From: CAZAIO01 sp964485235
Lineage (GTDB): Bacteria; Chloroflexota; Dehalococcoidia; GIF9; UBA5629
Reading direction: 5' to 3'
Assembly: GCA_964485235.1 (NCBI GenBank)
Contig: CAZAIO010000147.1
Coordinates: forward strand, 1 to 5,372
DNA length: 5,372 bases
Every line of letters begins with the position of its first letter. The first letter of the stretch is position 1. Below are positions 1-5,372 of the stretch, piece by piece. A model generated the notes under the pieces. The model saw nothing but the letters and a program-made list of their open reading frames with translations, was not told where the DNA came from and did no database searches. The translations under genes and the position numbers were made by a program.

Positions 1-2
1 TC

Positions 3-896
3 GGATATAATCGCGGCTTGTCAACTGGTGCTATTGCCGCCGGAGGTACGCTCGGCGTATTAATTCCCCCGAGTTCCGGTTTTATTATCTATGGATATCT
101 TACTCAAACATCTATAGCCTCTCTGTTTATCGCCGGCATTCTCCCGGGTTTACTGCTGTCCTGCTTATTTCTATTGGTAATATTTATTATTTGCAGACGA
201 AATCCACGCCTGGGACCTCCGGGACCACGATACTCCTGGAAAGAAATGCTTATTTCGCTAAAAGGCGTTATCGGTATGCTTGTGCTCATGCTTCTTGTTA
301 TCGGTGGTCTATATTTCGGTATTTTCACACCAAGCGAGGCAGGCGCGATCGGTGCCTTTGGTGCTCTCATTATTGCTCTTGTGAGACGGAAGTTTACAGT
401 GAGCGACTTTGTTTCTGCTTTGAAAGGAACAGCAGAAATTACCTGTTTTGCTGTCACTATTGCCATTGGAGCGATGATATTCAACACCTTTCTGGCAAGT
501 AATGGATTCAATACAATGTTCGGACAATGGATAAACTCTCTTCCCTTATCGCCTTATGTAATTTTAGTATCTATACTCCTCATGTACATACCTCTGGGAA
601 TGTTCATGGATGTCTTTTCAATGACACTACTAACCATACCCATAGTCACCCCGGTCATATCGGGTCTCGGCTTTGACCTGGTATGGTTCGGTGTCCTTAT
701 GACCTTGATGTCAGAGATGGCTATGATCACTCCCCCGATAGGAATGAACTGTTTCGTCGTTCAGGGCGTCACCAAGGTACCATTGCAGGAAGTATTTCGG
801 GGGACGTTGCCCTTTTTTGTAATGATGCTGGTATGTCTCGTGTTTCTCGTCGTATTCCCGCAGATCAGCCTCTTCCTCCCGAATTCAATGGGTTGA
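3..896 (+). CDS. dctM: TRAP transporter large permease subunit (DctM family), C-terminal part
   Basis: This is the large membrane subunit of a tripartite ATP-independent periplasmic (TRAP) transporter, which with a small membrane subunit and a periplasmic binding protein imports carboxylates using an ion gradient. The frame is open from base 3 and reads GYNRGLSTGAIAAGGTLG then LIPPS, the conserved internal DctM motif, so the TTG at 18 is not a start and the gene begins upstream. The 297 visible residues are about two thirds of the usual 425 or so. They are strongly hydrophobic, with six or more membrane segments (for example around LFIAGILPGLLL, GVIGMLVLMLLVI, YVILVSILLMYIP, and the last one near LPFFVMMLVCLVF) and a conserved late TPPIGMNCFVVQG motif. 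The stop is TGA at 894-896. The family is secure; the substrate cannot be read from this subunit. The partner genes, if present, lie before the window. Confidence 0.95.
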   Translation, partial: GYNRGLSTGAIAAGGTLGVLIPPSSGFIIYGYLTQTSIASLFIAGILPGLLLSCLFLLVIFIICRRNPRLGPPGPRYSWKEMLISLKGVIGMLVLMLLVIGGLYFGIFTPSEAGAIGAFGALIIALVRRKFTVSDFVSALKGTAEITCFAVTIAIGAMIFNTFLASNGFNTMFGQWINSLPLSPYVILVSILLMYIPLGMFMDVFSMTLLTIPIVTPVISGLGFDLVWFGVLMTLMSEMAMITPPIGMNCFVVQGVTKVPLQEVFRGTLPFFVMMLVCLVFLVVFPQISLFLPNSMG

Positions 897-952
897 AAAT
901 ATAACAGCATGTATATGAAAAACATTGCCATTTCCAATTGAATTCATTAATA

Positions 953-962
953 ACCGGCCGGT
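953..962. repeat. 10-bp perfect palindrome ACCGGCCGGT
   Basis: ACCGGCCGGT is self-complementary over ten bases and GC-rich within an AT-rich gap. It overlaps the left arm of the inverted repeat at 960-989. A weak promoter-like pair (TTGAAT at 938-943, 18-base spacer, TAGATA at 962-967) would place it in the spacer, where a repressor could act. No known regulator is identified; this is a site description with an inferred role. Confidence 0.3.
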
Positions 963-989
963 AGATATATTTATCGTTACGTATCTACC
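960..989. repeat. Inverted repeat / hairpin between dctM and the cupin gene
   Basis: The arms GGTAGATA (960-967) and TATCTACC (982-989) are perfectly complementary around a 14-base loop; a T-G wobble (968/981) could extend the stem by one pair. The sequence after it (TTCATTATTT) is T-rich but not a clean T-run, so it is at best a weak terminator for the permease gene. It could instead be an operator or an mRNA structure in the cupin leader. The rest of the 168-base gap shows no convincing gene. Confidence 0.35.
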
Positions 990-1052
990 TTCATTATTTC
1001 ATATTGTATACCGGATTACCCAAAATCCTTTTTAAAAAAATAGCGCTACGAT

Positions 1053-1060
1053 AAAGGAGA
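1053..1060 (+). promoter_or_regulatory. Ribosome binding site of the cupin gene
   Basis: AAAGGAGA is a near-consensus Shine-Dalgarno sequence ending about five bases before the ATG at 1065. It fixes that ATG as the start. The TATAAT-like string at 1061-1066 overlaps the start codon and is not a promoter. Confidence 0.8.
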
Positions 1061-1064
1061 TATA

Positions 1065-1490
1065 ATGGCAGAACTGAAAACGTCAAAATATGTCAGGACC
1101 GGAATTACCAGGCCTCCTCATTTTAAAGAAGTGACGACACCCATTCCCGTAATGTACAGTGATGAGACCTTCGGCAATATGGGATTTACAATGTACTGGG
1201 AATGCATCGATAAACCTTTTCTAATGGAAAAAGACCATCATCAGCACGATTTTCCCCAGTATCTCTGTTTCCTGGGCGGAGACCCTACCAATCTCGTCGA
1301 TCTGGCAGGAGAAATAGAGCTATCGTTGAGCGAAGATGGAGTAAATATCGAAAAACATATATTCACGCAGTCTACCGTTGTATATATACCTGCCGGTCTC
1401 TATCATTGTCCGCTTAATTTCAAACGGTTGTCGCGGCCGGTACTATTCATCGATTGCTTCTTCTCCGGGAAATACGGAAGGCGTGAATAG
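1065..1490 (+). CDS. Small single-domain cupin protein, function unknown
   Basis: A 141-residue soluble protein with no signal peptide or membrane segment. It shows both cupin motifs: HHQHDFPQ (residues 58-65), giving the HxH pair H59/H61, and PAGLYHCPLN (109-118), matching PxGxxHxxxN of motif 2 with H114 as the expected third histidine ligand. The position usually held by the motif-1 glutamate appears to be Q65. A Gly-Gly-Asp-Pro turn (71-74) follows, then the beta-rich stretch EIELSLSEDG (83-92). Cupins of this size include metal enzymes, isomerases and sensors, so the fold does not give the reaction. Length is typical of a one-domain cupin. The start is set by the ribosome binding site at 1053-1060; the stop is TAG at 1488-1490. 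It sits 168 bases after the TRAP permease and 386 bases before the ETF operon, so it may have its own transcript. The fold is well supported; the function is not known. Confidence 0.85.
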   Translation: MAELKTSKYVRTGITRPPHFKEVTTPIPVMYSDETFGNMGFTMYWECIDKPFLMEKDHHQHDFPQYLCFLGGDPTNLVDLAGEIELSLSEDGVNIEKHIFTQSTVVYIPAGLYHCPLNFKRLSRPVLFIDCFFSGKYGRRE

Positions 1491-1495
1491 TACAA

Positions 1496-1529
1496 GAGTT
1501 GGTGGATAAACCGAATAGCAACTTATTTT
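1496..1529 (+). terminator. Weak terminator-like hairpin after the cupin gene
   Basis: AGTTG (1497-1501) pairs with CAACT (1519-1523), with a possible extra G-T wobble at 1496/1524, around a 17-base loop and followed by ATTTT (1525-1529). The stem is short and the loop long, so this is only a candidate for ending the cupin transcript. Confidence 0.22.
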
Positions 1530-1572
1530 CACATCATCGATTTACTAAATTTTTACTTTATCATAAGTCAAC

Positions 1573-1589
1573 TATATAACGGTTATATA
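1573..1589. promoter_or_regulatory. 17-bp palindrome, possible operator
   Basis: TATATAAC, one central G, then GTTATATA: the two 8-base arms are exact reverse complements. It lies about 20 bases upstream of the best -35 candidate (1610-1615), a position suited to an activator or a distal operator. It is AT-rich, so chance is possible. The cognate regulator is unknown and not encoded in the window. Confidence 0.4.
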
Positions 1590-1609
1590 ATCATTTTACA
1601 GTCTTTTAC

Positions 1610-1639
1610 TTGGCATAACCATCTATATTCAGGCATAAT
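1610..1639 (+). promoter_or_regulatory. Candidate sigma70-type promoter (distal) for the ETF operon
   Basis: TTGGCA (1610-1615) and CATAAT (1634-1639) are separated by 18 bases; each matches the consensus at five of six positions. Transcription would start near 1646 and give a leader of about 230 bases before the ATG at 1877. Confidence 0.42.
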
Positions 1640-1658
1640 TAGTGCTTGGGCTCGCGGG

Positions 1659-1688
1659 TTTTCATAACTCCGGGTAATAAGGTATAAT
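1659..1688 (+). promoter_or_regulatory. Candidate sigma70-type promoter (proximal) for the ETF operon
   Basis: A perfect TATAAT (1683-1688) follows TTTTCA (1659-1664, four of six matches) with an 18-base spacer. The start would be near 1695, just before the dyad at 1723-1736. It may be an alternative or tandem promoter to the one at 1610-1639. Confidence 0.4.
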
Positions 1689-1722
1689 TCGGACTAGCGT
1701 TTTCCGAAAGCCGAGGATATTT

Positions 1723-1736
1723 GCAAAACGTATTGC
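1723..1736. promoter_or_regulatory. ACGT-centred dyad, possible repressor operator
   Basis: GCAAAACGTATTGC matches its own reverse complement at 12 of 14 positions (consensus GCAAnACGTnTTGC). It lies about 35 bases downstream of the perfect TATAAT, where a bound dimer could block transcription. Even-length ACGT- or CG-centred dyads occur among operators of several regulator families, but no specific regulator can be named. Confidence 0.33.
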
Positions 1737-1862
1737 TTTTGTAATATATCTATGCTCGGTAAAAGTAAGTAAATCTTCGTTATTACAACTTAGGTGAATA
1801 TTTCGTATCGTTGTCTTCTATAAACATAGTATTGCTATATTTATTAATCTAAAAGGATGTAT

Positions 1863-1871
1863 AAGGTAGAG
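1863..1871 (+). promoter_or_regulatory. Ribosome binding site of the fused ETF gene
   Basis: AAGGTAGAG is a moderate Shine-Dalgarno match whose GAG ends five bases before the ATG at 1877. A second purine-rich string, AAAAGG (1851-1856), is too far upstream to serve this start. Confidence 0.6.
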
Positions 1872-1876
1872 AAACT

Positions 1877-3778
1877 ATGAATTACATTGTATTAGTAAAA
1901 CAGGTACCTGATATAAAAAACATCCCCAACGAAGCATGGGACTGGGAAAAGGGAACGTTAAAGAGAGGTCTTCTGGACAATGTATGTAACGAGCTCGATA
2001 AACAGGCCATGACTTTCGCCGTAAGGATGAGGGAACAACAGGACGGAAAGATTGTATGTCTGACTATGGGGCCTCCATTTGCTGAAGAGGTTCTCAAATA
2101 CGGTATGTCGATCGGGGCTGACGCAGCCGTACTGCTTACCGATAGAAAGCTCGGAGGCGCCGATACACCGGCAACAGCTTATCCTCTGGCACAGGCAATT
2201 AAAAAGATAGAAAACGACCTGTTCAACGGCGATAAGAACTATATCATCGTCACCGGAATGCAATCGGTAGACGGCGATACCGCCCAGGTACCGCCTCAAA
2301 TAGCCGAGGAGATAGGAATCACTCACATTGCATATGCCACTTCGTTCAATTTCGAAAACGGAACGCTGAGAGTTGAAAGAATAACGAGAAGCGGAGCAGA
2401 AACTATAGAACCTGCCGGTTTTCCGTGTATGATCACCGTGACAAACTGGACAGAACCGCTAAACGCTCCTTTTTCCAGAACGCGTTGGGCATCAAAGGAG
2501 AAAGTATATGTCTGGAGTGCCGATGATGTACATGCAGAAGACTCGCTCATTGGACTGACCGGCTCAAGGACGACTGTTTACCGGATATTTTCACCGAAAG
2601 AGGTGAGCACCAGAAATTGTATCTATGAAAATGATGCTGACAAGCTGGTCAAGATGTTAAAAGAGGCTTATGCAAATAAAGCTCAGGCCTCTAAAGAAGA
2701 GGAAAAAGGACCGGAATATAACCTGCCCGAAGGGAAGAAGCCGGACTTCACCGGTGAGGTGTGGATATACGCGGAACAGGAAGACGGCGAGATTAATCCT
2801 GCATCTTTCGAACTGCTTGGCAAAGCAAAACAGCTCGCCGATATCCTGAAGGAAAAGGTCGGGGCCGTTCTGGTCGGAGATAATGTCAAAGATCTCGCGA
2901 AACAGCTCATCGCCTATGGTGCTGACAATGTATATGTTGCCAGTCATAAATTGCTGGATAAATTCCTGCCGATGCCCTATACCAAATCGGTCGCCGAACT
3001 GATCGAAAAATACCATCCGCAAATCATGCTTTTCAGCGCAACGCCGATGGGCAGGGAACTGGGGCCGAGGGTTGCCTACCGGGTAAAATCGGGGCTCACT
3101 GCCGATTGTACCGGTCTGGACATCGTTGACTTTACCAGAGGGAAAAAGGAGTTTGTCGCGGTGATGCGACAGACGAGGCCCGCGCTCGGCGGTAATATAA
3201 TGGCTTCAATCATTACACAGAACTCGAAAGTGCAGATGTCTACCGCACGTCCCGGTGTGATGCAGGCATTGAAAAAAGATGAATCTCGTCCGGGTAACGT
3301 GATTGAATACACACCGGAGATCACCGAAGCCGATATGGGATCGAAAATCATCTCTCACCAGGCACGCGAACTCACATCCGATATTGCAGAGGCCGGTGCG
3401 ATCGCCTGCGGCGGTGCCGGATGCAAAACAAGAGAAAATTTCGAGAAATATATCGTGCCGCTCGCTGAAAGCCTGGGCAAGTTCCTGGGAGAAAAAGCTA
3501 TGGTTGGCGCCAGCAGGCCGGCAGTAGAAATGGGATTTATCGACAGAAGCCACCAGGTCGGACAGACCGGACAGGCTGTCAAGCCGCGTGTATACTTTGC
3601 GGTCGGCATATCGGGAGCGGTACAGCATCTCACCGGTATGCAGAACTCGGATATCATCGTAGCGATTAATAAAGAGGCTAAAGCCCCTATCTTTAAAGTT
3701 GCCGATTTCGGTATGGTAGGCAACATAGAGGATATAGTCCCCCGGTTGATTAATGCTTTGAACTCACAAGGAGCGTAA
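1877..3778 (+). CDS. etfBA: Fused electron transfer flavoprotein, beta subunit + alpha subunit
   Basis: A 633-residue cytoplasmic protein that carries electrons between flavin dehydrogenases and a membrane oxidoreductase. It joins the two usual ETF subunits (about 260 and 330 residues) in one frame. The beta domain (about 1-260) opens with MNYIVLVKQVPD, which confirms the start, and has GGADTPATA (93-101) and DGDTAQV (132-138), the nucleotide-site motif typical of bifurcating/Fix-type ETF beta. A charged linker (about 262-290, rich in Lys/Glu) leads to the alpha domain (about 291-633). Its C-terminal FAD domain has the conserved GASR (544-547), QVGQTG (560-565), GISGAVQH (577-584), AINK and KVADFG. 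LTADCTGLD and RPALGGNIMA in the middle also resemble the bifurcating/Fix group. Oddity: the usual SGGRG loop reads ACGGAGC (510-516), losing the arginine and gaining two cysteines. No frameshift is involved: both domains lie in one uninterrupted frame without an internal stop. The downstream oxidoreductase gene starts 2 bases after the stop. Fused ETFs are known in some archaea; bifurcating ability here is inferred. Confidence 0.95.
   Translation: MNYIVLVKQVPDIKNIPNEAWDWEKGTLKRGLLDNVCNELDKQAMTFAVRMREQQDGKIVCLTMGPPFAEEVLKYGMSIGADAAVLLTDRKLGGADTPATAYPLAQAIKKIENDLFNGDKNYIIVTGMQSVDGDTAQVPPQIAEEIGITHIAYATSFNFENGTLRVERITRSGAETIEPAGFPCMITVTNWTEPLNAPFSRTRWASKEKVYVWSADDVHAEDSLIGLTGSRTTVYRIFSPKEVSTRNCIYENDADKLVKMLKEAYANKAQASKEEEKGPEYNLPEGKKPDFTGEVWIYAEQEDGEINPASFELLGKAKQLADILKEKVGAVLVGDNVKDLAKQLIAYGADNVYVASHKLLDKFLPMPYTKSVAELIEKYHPQIMLFSATPMGRELGPRVAYRVKSGLTADCTGLDIVDFTRGKKEFVAVMRQTRPALGGNIMASIITQNSKVQMSTARPGVMQALKKDESRPGNVIEYTPEITEADMGSKIISHQARELTSDIAEAGAIACGGAGCKTRENFEKYIVPLAESLGKFLGEKAMVGASRPAVEMGFIDRSHQVGQTGQAVKPRVYFAVGISGAVQHLTGMQNSDIIVAINKEAKAPIFKVADFGMVGNIEDIVPRLINALNSQGA
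3768..3773 (+). promoter_or_regulatory. Ribosome binding site of the ETF-QO gene, inside the end of the ETF gene
   Basis: AAGGAG lies within the last codons of the fused ETF gene and ends seven bases before GTG 3781 but 16 bases before the in-frame ATG at 3790. The spacing favours GTG as the start and suggests translational coupling. Confidence 0.75.
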
Positions 3779-3780
3779 GC

Positions 3781-5372
3781 GTGGACAATATGAATCAGAT
3801 CGATATACTTTTTGTTGGCGCAGGACCGGCAAGCCTTGCCGGAGCCATTAAACTGAAGCAACTCTTGAACGAAAAAGGGAGAAAAGAGTCGGTCGTCGTG
3901 ATCGAAAAAGCAAACAAGCCCGGCTGGCATAACCTGTCGGGAGCCGTTTTCGAAGCGGATGTACTGGATGAACTCCTCCCCGGCTGGCGGGAAAAAGAAG
4001 ACCCGTTTGTAAAGAAGTTACTGCAAAACGAGGTCAAGAAGGATGCAACTGTCTTTCTCATGGGGCCGAACTCGGCAATTCAAATGCCCGAATTCGTCAT
4101 GCCGAAAGCCATGCGTCACGAGGGAAACTACACCCTGTCTGTGAGCGAATTGGTAAACTGGCTCACCGGAATTGCAACCGGGCTCGGTGTGGAGGTCTTC
4201 ACTGGTTTCGCCGCTGAAAGCCTGGTCACGGACGATAAAGGAGTCCGCGGTGTCAAGCTCGGCGATAAGGGACTGAACAAAGAAGGCGAAAAACAGTCTA
4301 ACTATCTTGCCGGCGATGTGCTCAATGCAAAAGTGACCGTACTCGGCGAAGGTTCCCTGGGACAGCTTGCGGAAGATATGGTGAAGAAGTTCAATCTCGG
4401 AAAGGGCTGTAACCCGCAAATCTATTCTGTCGGTGTGAAAGAAGTCCTGAGGCTACCCGAAGATAACAAGTTCGGCGAGAACCGCGTGATACATACTCTG
4501 GGATTTCCAAACAAAGCGAGCGTATTCGGAGGCGGTACAATGTACAGCATGGGCGAACATACGGTAGCTGTCGCCATGGTGCTGGGACTGGACTGGAGAT
4601 ATTGCGACCTCGATCCTCAGAAAGAACTGCAAATATTTAAATCGCACCCGTTTGTCAGCAAGTTGCTAGAAGGTGGAGAAGTGCTCGCGTACGGTGCCAG
4701 GACATTACCTGAAGGCGGGTACTATTCAGTACCGGAACTGGTGACCGACGGAGCGCTTATAATTGGTGATAATGCCGGTCTGACCAACGTTAAAAAGCTC
4801 AAGGGACTGCATTACGCGATCAAATCGGGCTTATGCGCTGCCGGAGCCATTTTCAATGCAATAGAAAAACAGAACTTTACCCGCGACAGCCTGAAAATCT
4901 ACCGTGACCTGTTGAATGATAGCTTTGTAATAAAGGACCTGTACGCCGCGCGGAACTACAGACAGGGCTTCGCAAAGGGAGGCGGACTGGGGCTGTACTT
5001 TGGCGCACCGTTCTCATTCATTCAGCAGATGTTCCCGAAGCTCGGCACCGAGCCGGACCATGAAGGCATGAAGAGAGCGAGGCTCAACAGGAAATATGAA
5101 GGCGGTATCGACCGGCTTACCGATGTAAGCTACTCGGGCACCACGCACAGGGAGGACGAACCGTCTCACATTACCTTCTCCGACCCGGGACAATGCAAAC
5201 TATGCAAGCAAAAGTTCGGCTGCCATCCCTGCGAGTTCTTCTGCCCCGGTGAGGTATATAAATTCGAAGAAGAAGAGCTTATACTCAGCCCGTCGAACTG
5301 TCTCCATTGTCAGACCTGCCGGGTCAAGTGCCCCGAACAGACCATCCAGTGGCGCGTACCTGAAGGCGGAGA
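3781..5372 (+). CDS. etf-QO: Electron transfer flavoprotein:quinone oxidoreductase with FixX-like iron-sulfur domain, 3' end cut off
   Basis: This enzyme takes electrons from reduced ETF and passes them through FAD and an iron-sulfur centre to membrane quinone. The frame is open for 530 codons to the window edge. GTG 3781 is preferred by its ribosome binding site; ATG 3790 is the alternative. The N-terminal dinucleotide-binding loop is GAGPAS (13-18), with Ser where the third Gly often stands. GWHNLSGA (48-55), a Gly-rich FGGGTMY (249-255) at the quinone-site position of the family, and IGDNAG (328-333) followed by KLKGLHYAIKSG match ETF-QO. A glycine-rich, partly hydrophobic stretch (about 396-418) probably contacts the membrane and looks shorter than the mitochondrial one. 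The tail (472-530) is ferredoxin-like: C472, C475, C481, C484, C488, then CLHCQTCRVKC (507-517). It ends in PEGG, the family's near-terminal motif, so only about ten residues should be missing. It equals a FixC+FixX fusion. Position directly after the fused ETF marks it as the ETF partner. Confidence 0.94.
   Translation, partial: MDNMNQIDILFVGAGPASLAGAIKLKQLLNEKGRKESVVVIEKANKPGWHNLSGAVFEADVLDELLPGWREKEDPFVKKLLQNEVKKDATVFLMGPNSAIQMPEFVMPKAMRHEGNYTLSVSELVNWLTGIATGLGVEVFTGFAAESLVTDDKGVRGVKLGDKGLNKEGEKQSNYLAGDVLNAKVTVLGEGSLGQLAEDMVKKFNLGKGCNPQIYSVGVKEVLRLPEDNKFGENRVIHTLGFPNKASVFGGGTMYSMGEHTVAVAMVLGLDWRYCDLDPQKELQIFKSHPFVSKLLEGGEVLAYGARTLPEGGYYSVPELVTDGALIIGDNAGLTNVKKLKGLHYAIKSGLCAAGAIFNAIEKQNFTRDSLKIYRDLLNDSFVIKDLYAARNYRQGFAKGGGLGLYFGAPFSFIQQMFPKLGTEPDHEGMKRARLNRKYEGGIDRLTDVSYSGTTHREDEPSHITFSDPGQCKLCKQKFGCHPCEFFCPGEVYKFEEEELILSPSNCLHCQTCRVKCPEQTIQWRVPEGG

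Larger units (their letters stand above)
1491..1876. other. 386-base AT-rich intergenic region upstream of the ETF operon
   Basis: No ORF of meaningful length with a ribosome binding site is visible on either strand, and no tRNA, riboswitch or IS end is recognised. It holds a weak terminator-like hairpin, a 17-bp AT-rich palindrome, two promoter candidates, a short stem TTCGGA/TCCGAA (1688-1693 with 1703-1708) and an ACGT-centred dyad, each partly listed separately. A third, poorer promoter-like pair (TTGTCT at 1811-1816 with TATATT at 1836-1841, 19-base spacer) lies nearer the gene. The size and content fit a regulated promoter with a long 5' leader. Confidence 0.6.

Noticed and set aside
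18..20. TTG as the start codon of the TRAP permease
   Set aside because: The frame is open to base 3 and the preceding residues GYNRG continue a conserved DctM motif; the gene simply starts before the window.
104..527. Open frames on both strands inside the TRAP permease
   Set aside because: They overlap the conserved hydrophobic permease frame and their translations are Cys/Arg/Ser-rich with no domain.
1640..1876. Known riboswitch or small RNA in the ETF leader
   Set aside because: Only short weak stems were found and no conserved core of a familiar riboswitch class could be recognised by eye.
2660..2750. Fusion of EtfB and EtfA as a sequencing artefact
   Set aside because: The linker is about 30 residues of in-frame Lys/Glu-rich sequence with no remnant stop, start or ribosome binding site, unlike a frameshift joining two adjacent genes.
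1958..3022. Several minus-strand open frames of 70-120 codons inside the ETF beta-alpha gene
   Set aside because: They overlap strongly conserved coding sequence, resemble no protein family, and their residue composition is that of reverse-frame translation.
3778..3781. ETF fusion continuing into the oxidoreductase as a single three-part protein
   Set aside because: A TAA stop at 3776-3778 and a separate ribosome binding site with a GTG start in another frame show two genes.
3355..3930. Minus-strand open frame of 191 codons across the ETF/ETF-QO junction
   Set aside because: It lies antisense to two clearly conserved proteins, has low-complexity Ser/Pro-rich composition and no recognisable domain; it is a shadow frame.
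1..5372. CRISPR array, IS element or tRNA
   Set aside because: No spaced direct repeats, transposase frame, terminal inverted repeats or tRNA cloverleaf were seen.

Overview
The window holds four protein-coding genes, all on the + strand, and no RNA gene, mobile element or CRISPR array. Two genes run off the ends. The content (a TRAP carboxylate transporter, a small metal-cupin, a fused electron-transfer flavoprotein, and a cysteine-rich ETF:quinone oxidoreductase) and the strong AAGGAG-type ribosome binding sites suggest an anaerobic or facultative bacterium that oxidises organic acids through acyl-CoA chemistry. Desulfobacterota-like or Chloroflexota/Dehalococcoidia-like lineages would fit. 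This placement is a low-confidence inference; nothing here is a phylogenetic marker.

Layout. Bases 3-896 are the C-terminal two thirds of a TRAP transporter large permease (DctM); its true start lies upstream. A 168-base gap (897-1064) carries a 10-bp perfect palindrome and a hairpin-forming inverted repeat, then a good ribosome binding site. Bases 1065-1490 encode a 141-residue cupin. A 386-base AT-rich gap (1491-1876) has no convincing ORF but has two sigma70-like promoter candidates and two operator-like dyads. Bases 1877-3778 encode a 633-residue natural fusion of ETF beta (N-terminal) and ETF alpha (C-terminal). After 2 bases a GTG start (3781) opens an ETF:quinone oxidoreductase that is open to the window end and probably lacks only about its last ten residues.

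How they fit together. ETF collects electrons from acyl-CoA dehydrogenases (or, in bifurcating forms, exchanges them with NAD(H) and ferredoxin), and ETF-QO passes them to the quinone pool. Here both subunit pairs are fused: beta+alpha in one chain, and the FixC-like flavoprotein + FixX-like ferredoxin domain in the next. A four-part Fix/EtfABCX-type system is thus encoded by two adjacent, probably cotranscribed genes. The beta-domain motif DGDTAQV (residues 132-138) and alpha-domain motifs resemble the bifurcating/Fix-type ETF groups rather than the mitochondrial type. The oxidoreductase C-terminus carries nine cysteines where mitochondrial ETF-QO uses four for its single cluster, so a second iron-sulfur cluster is possible. 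The TRAP permease and cupin upstream may belong to the same catabolic theme, but only proximity and strand support that link.
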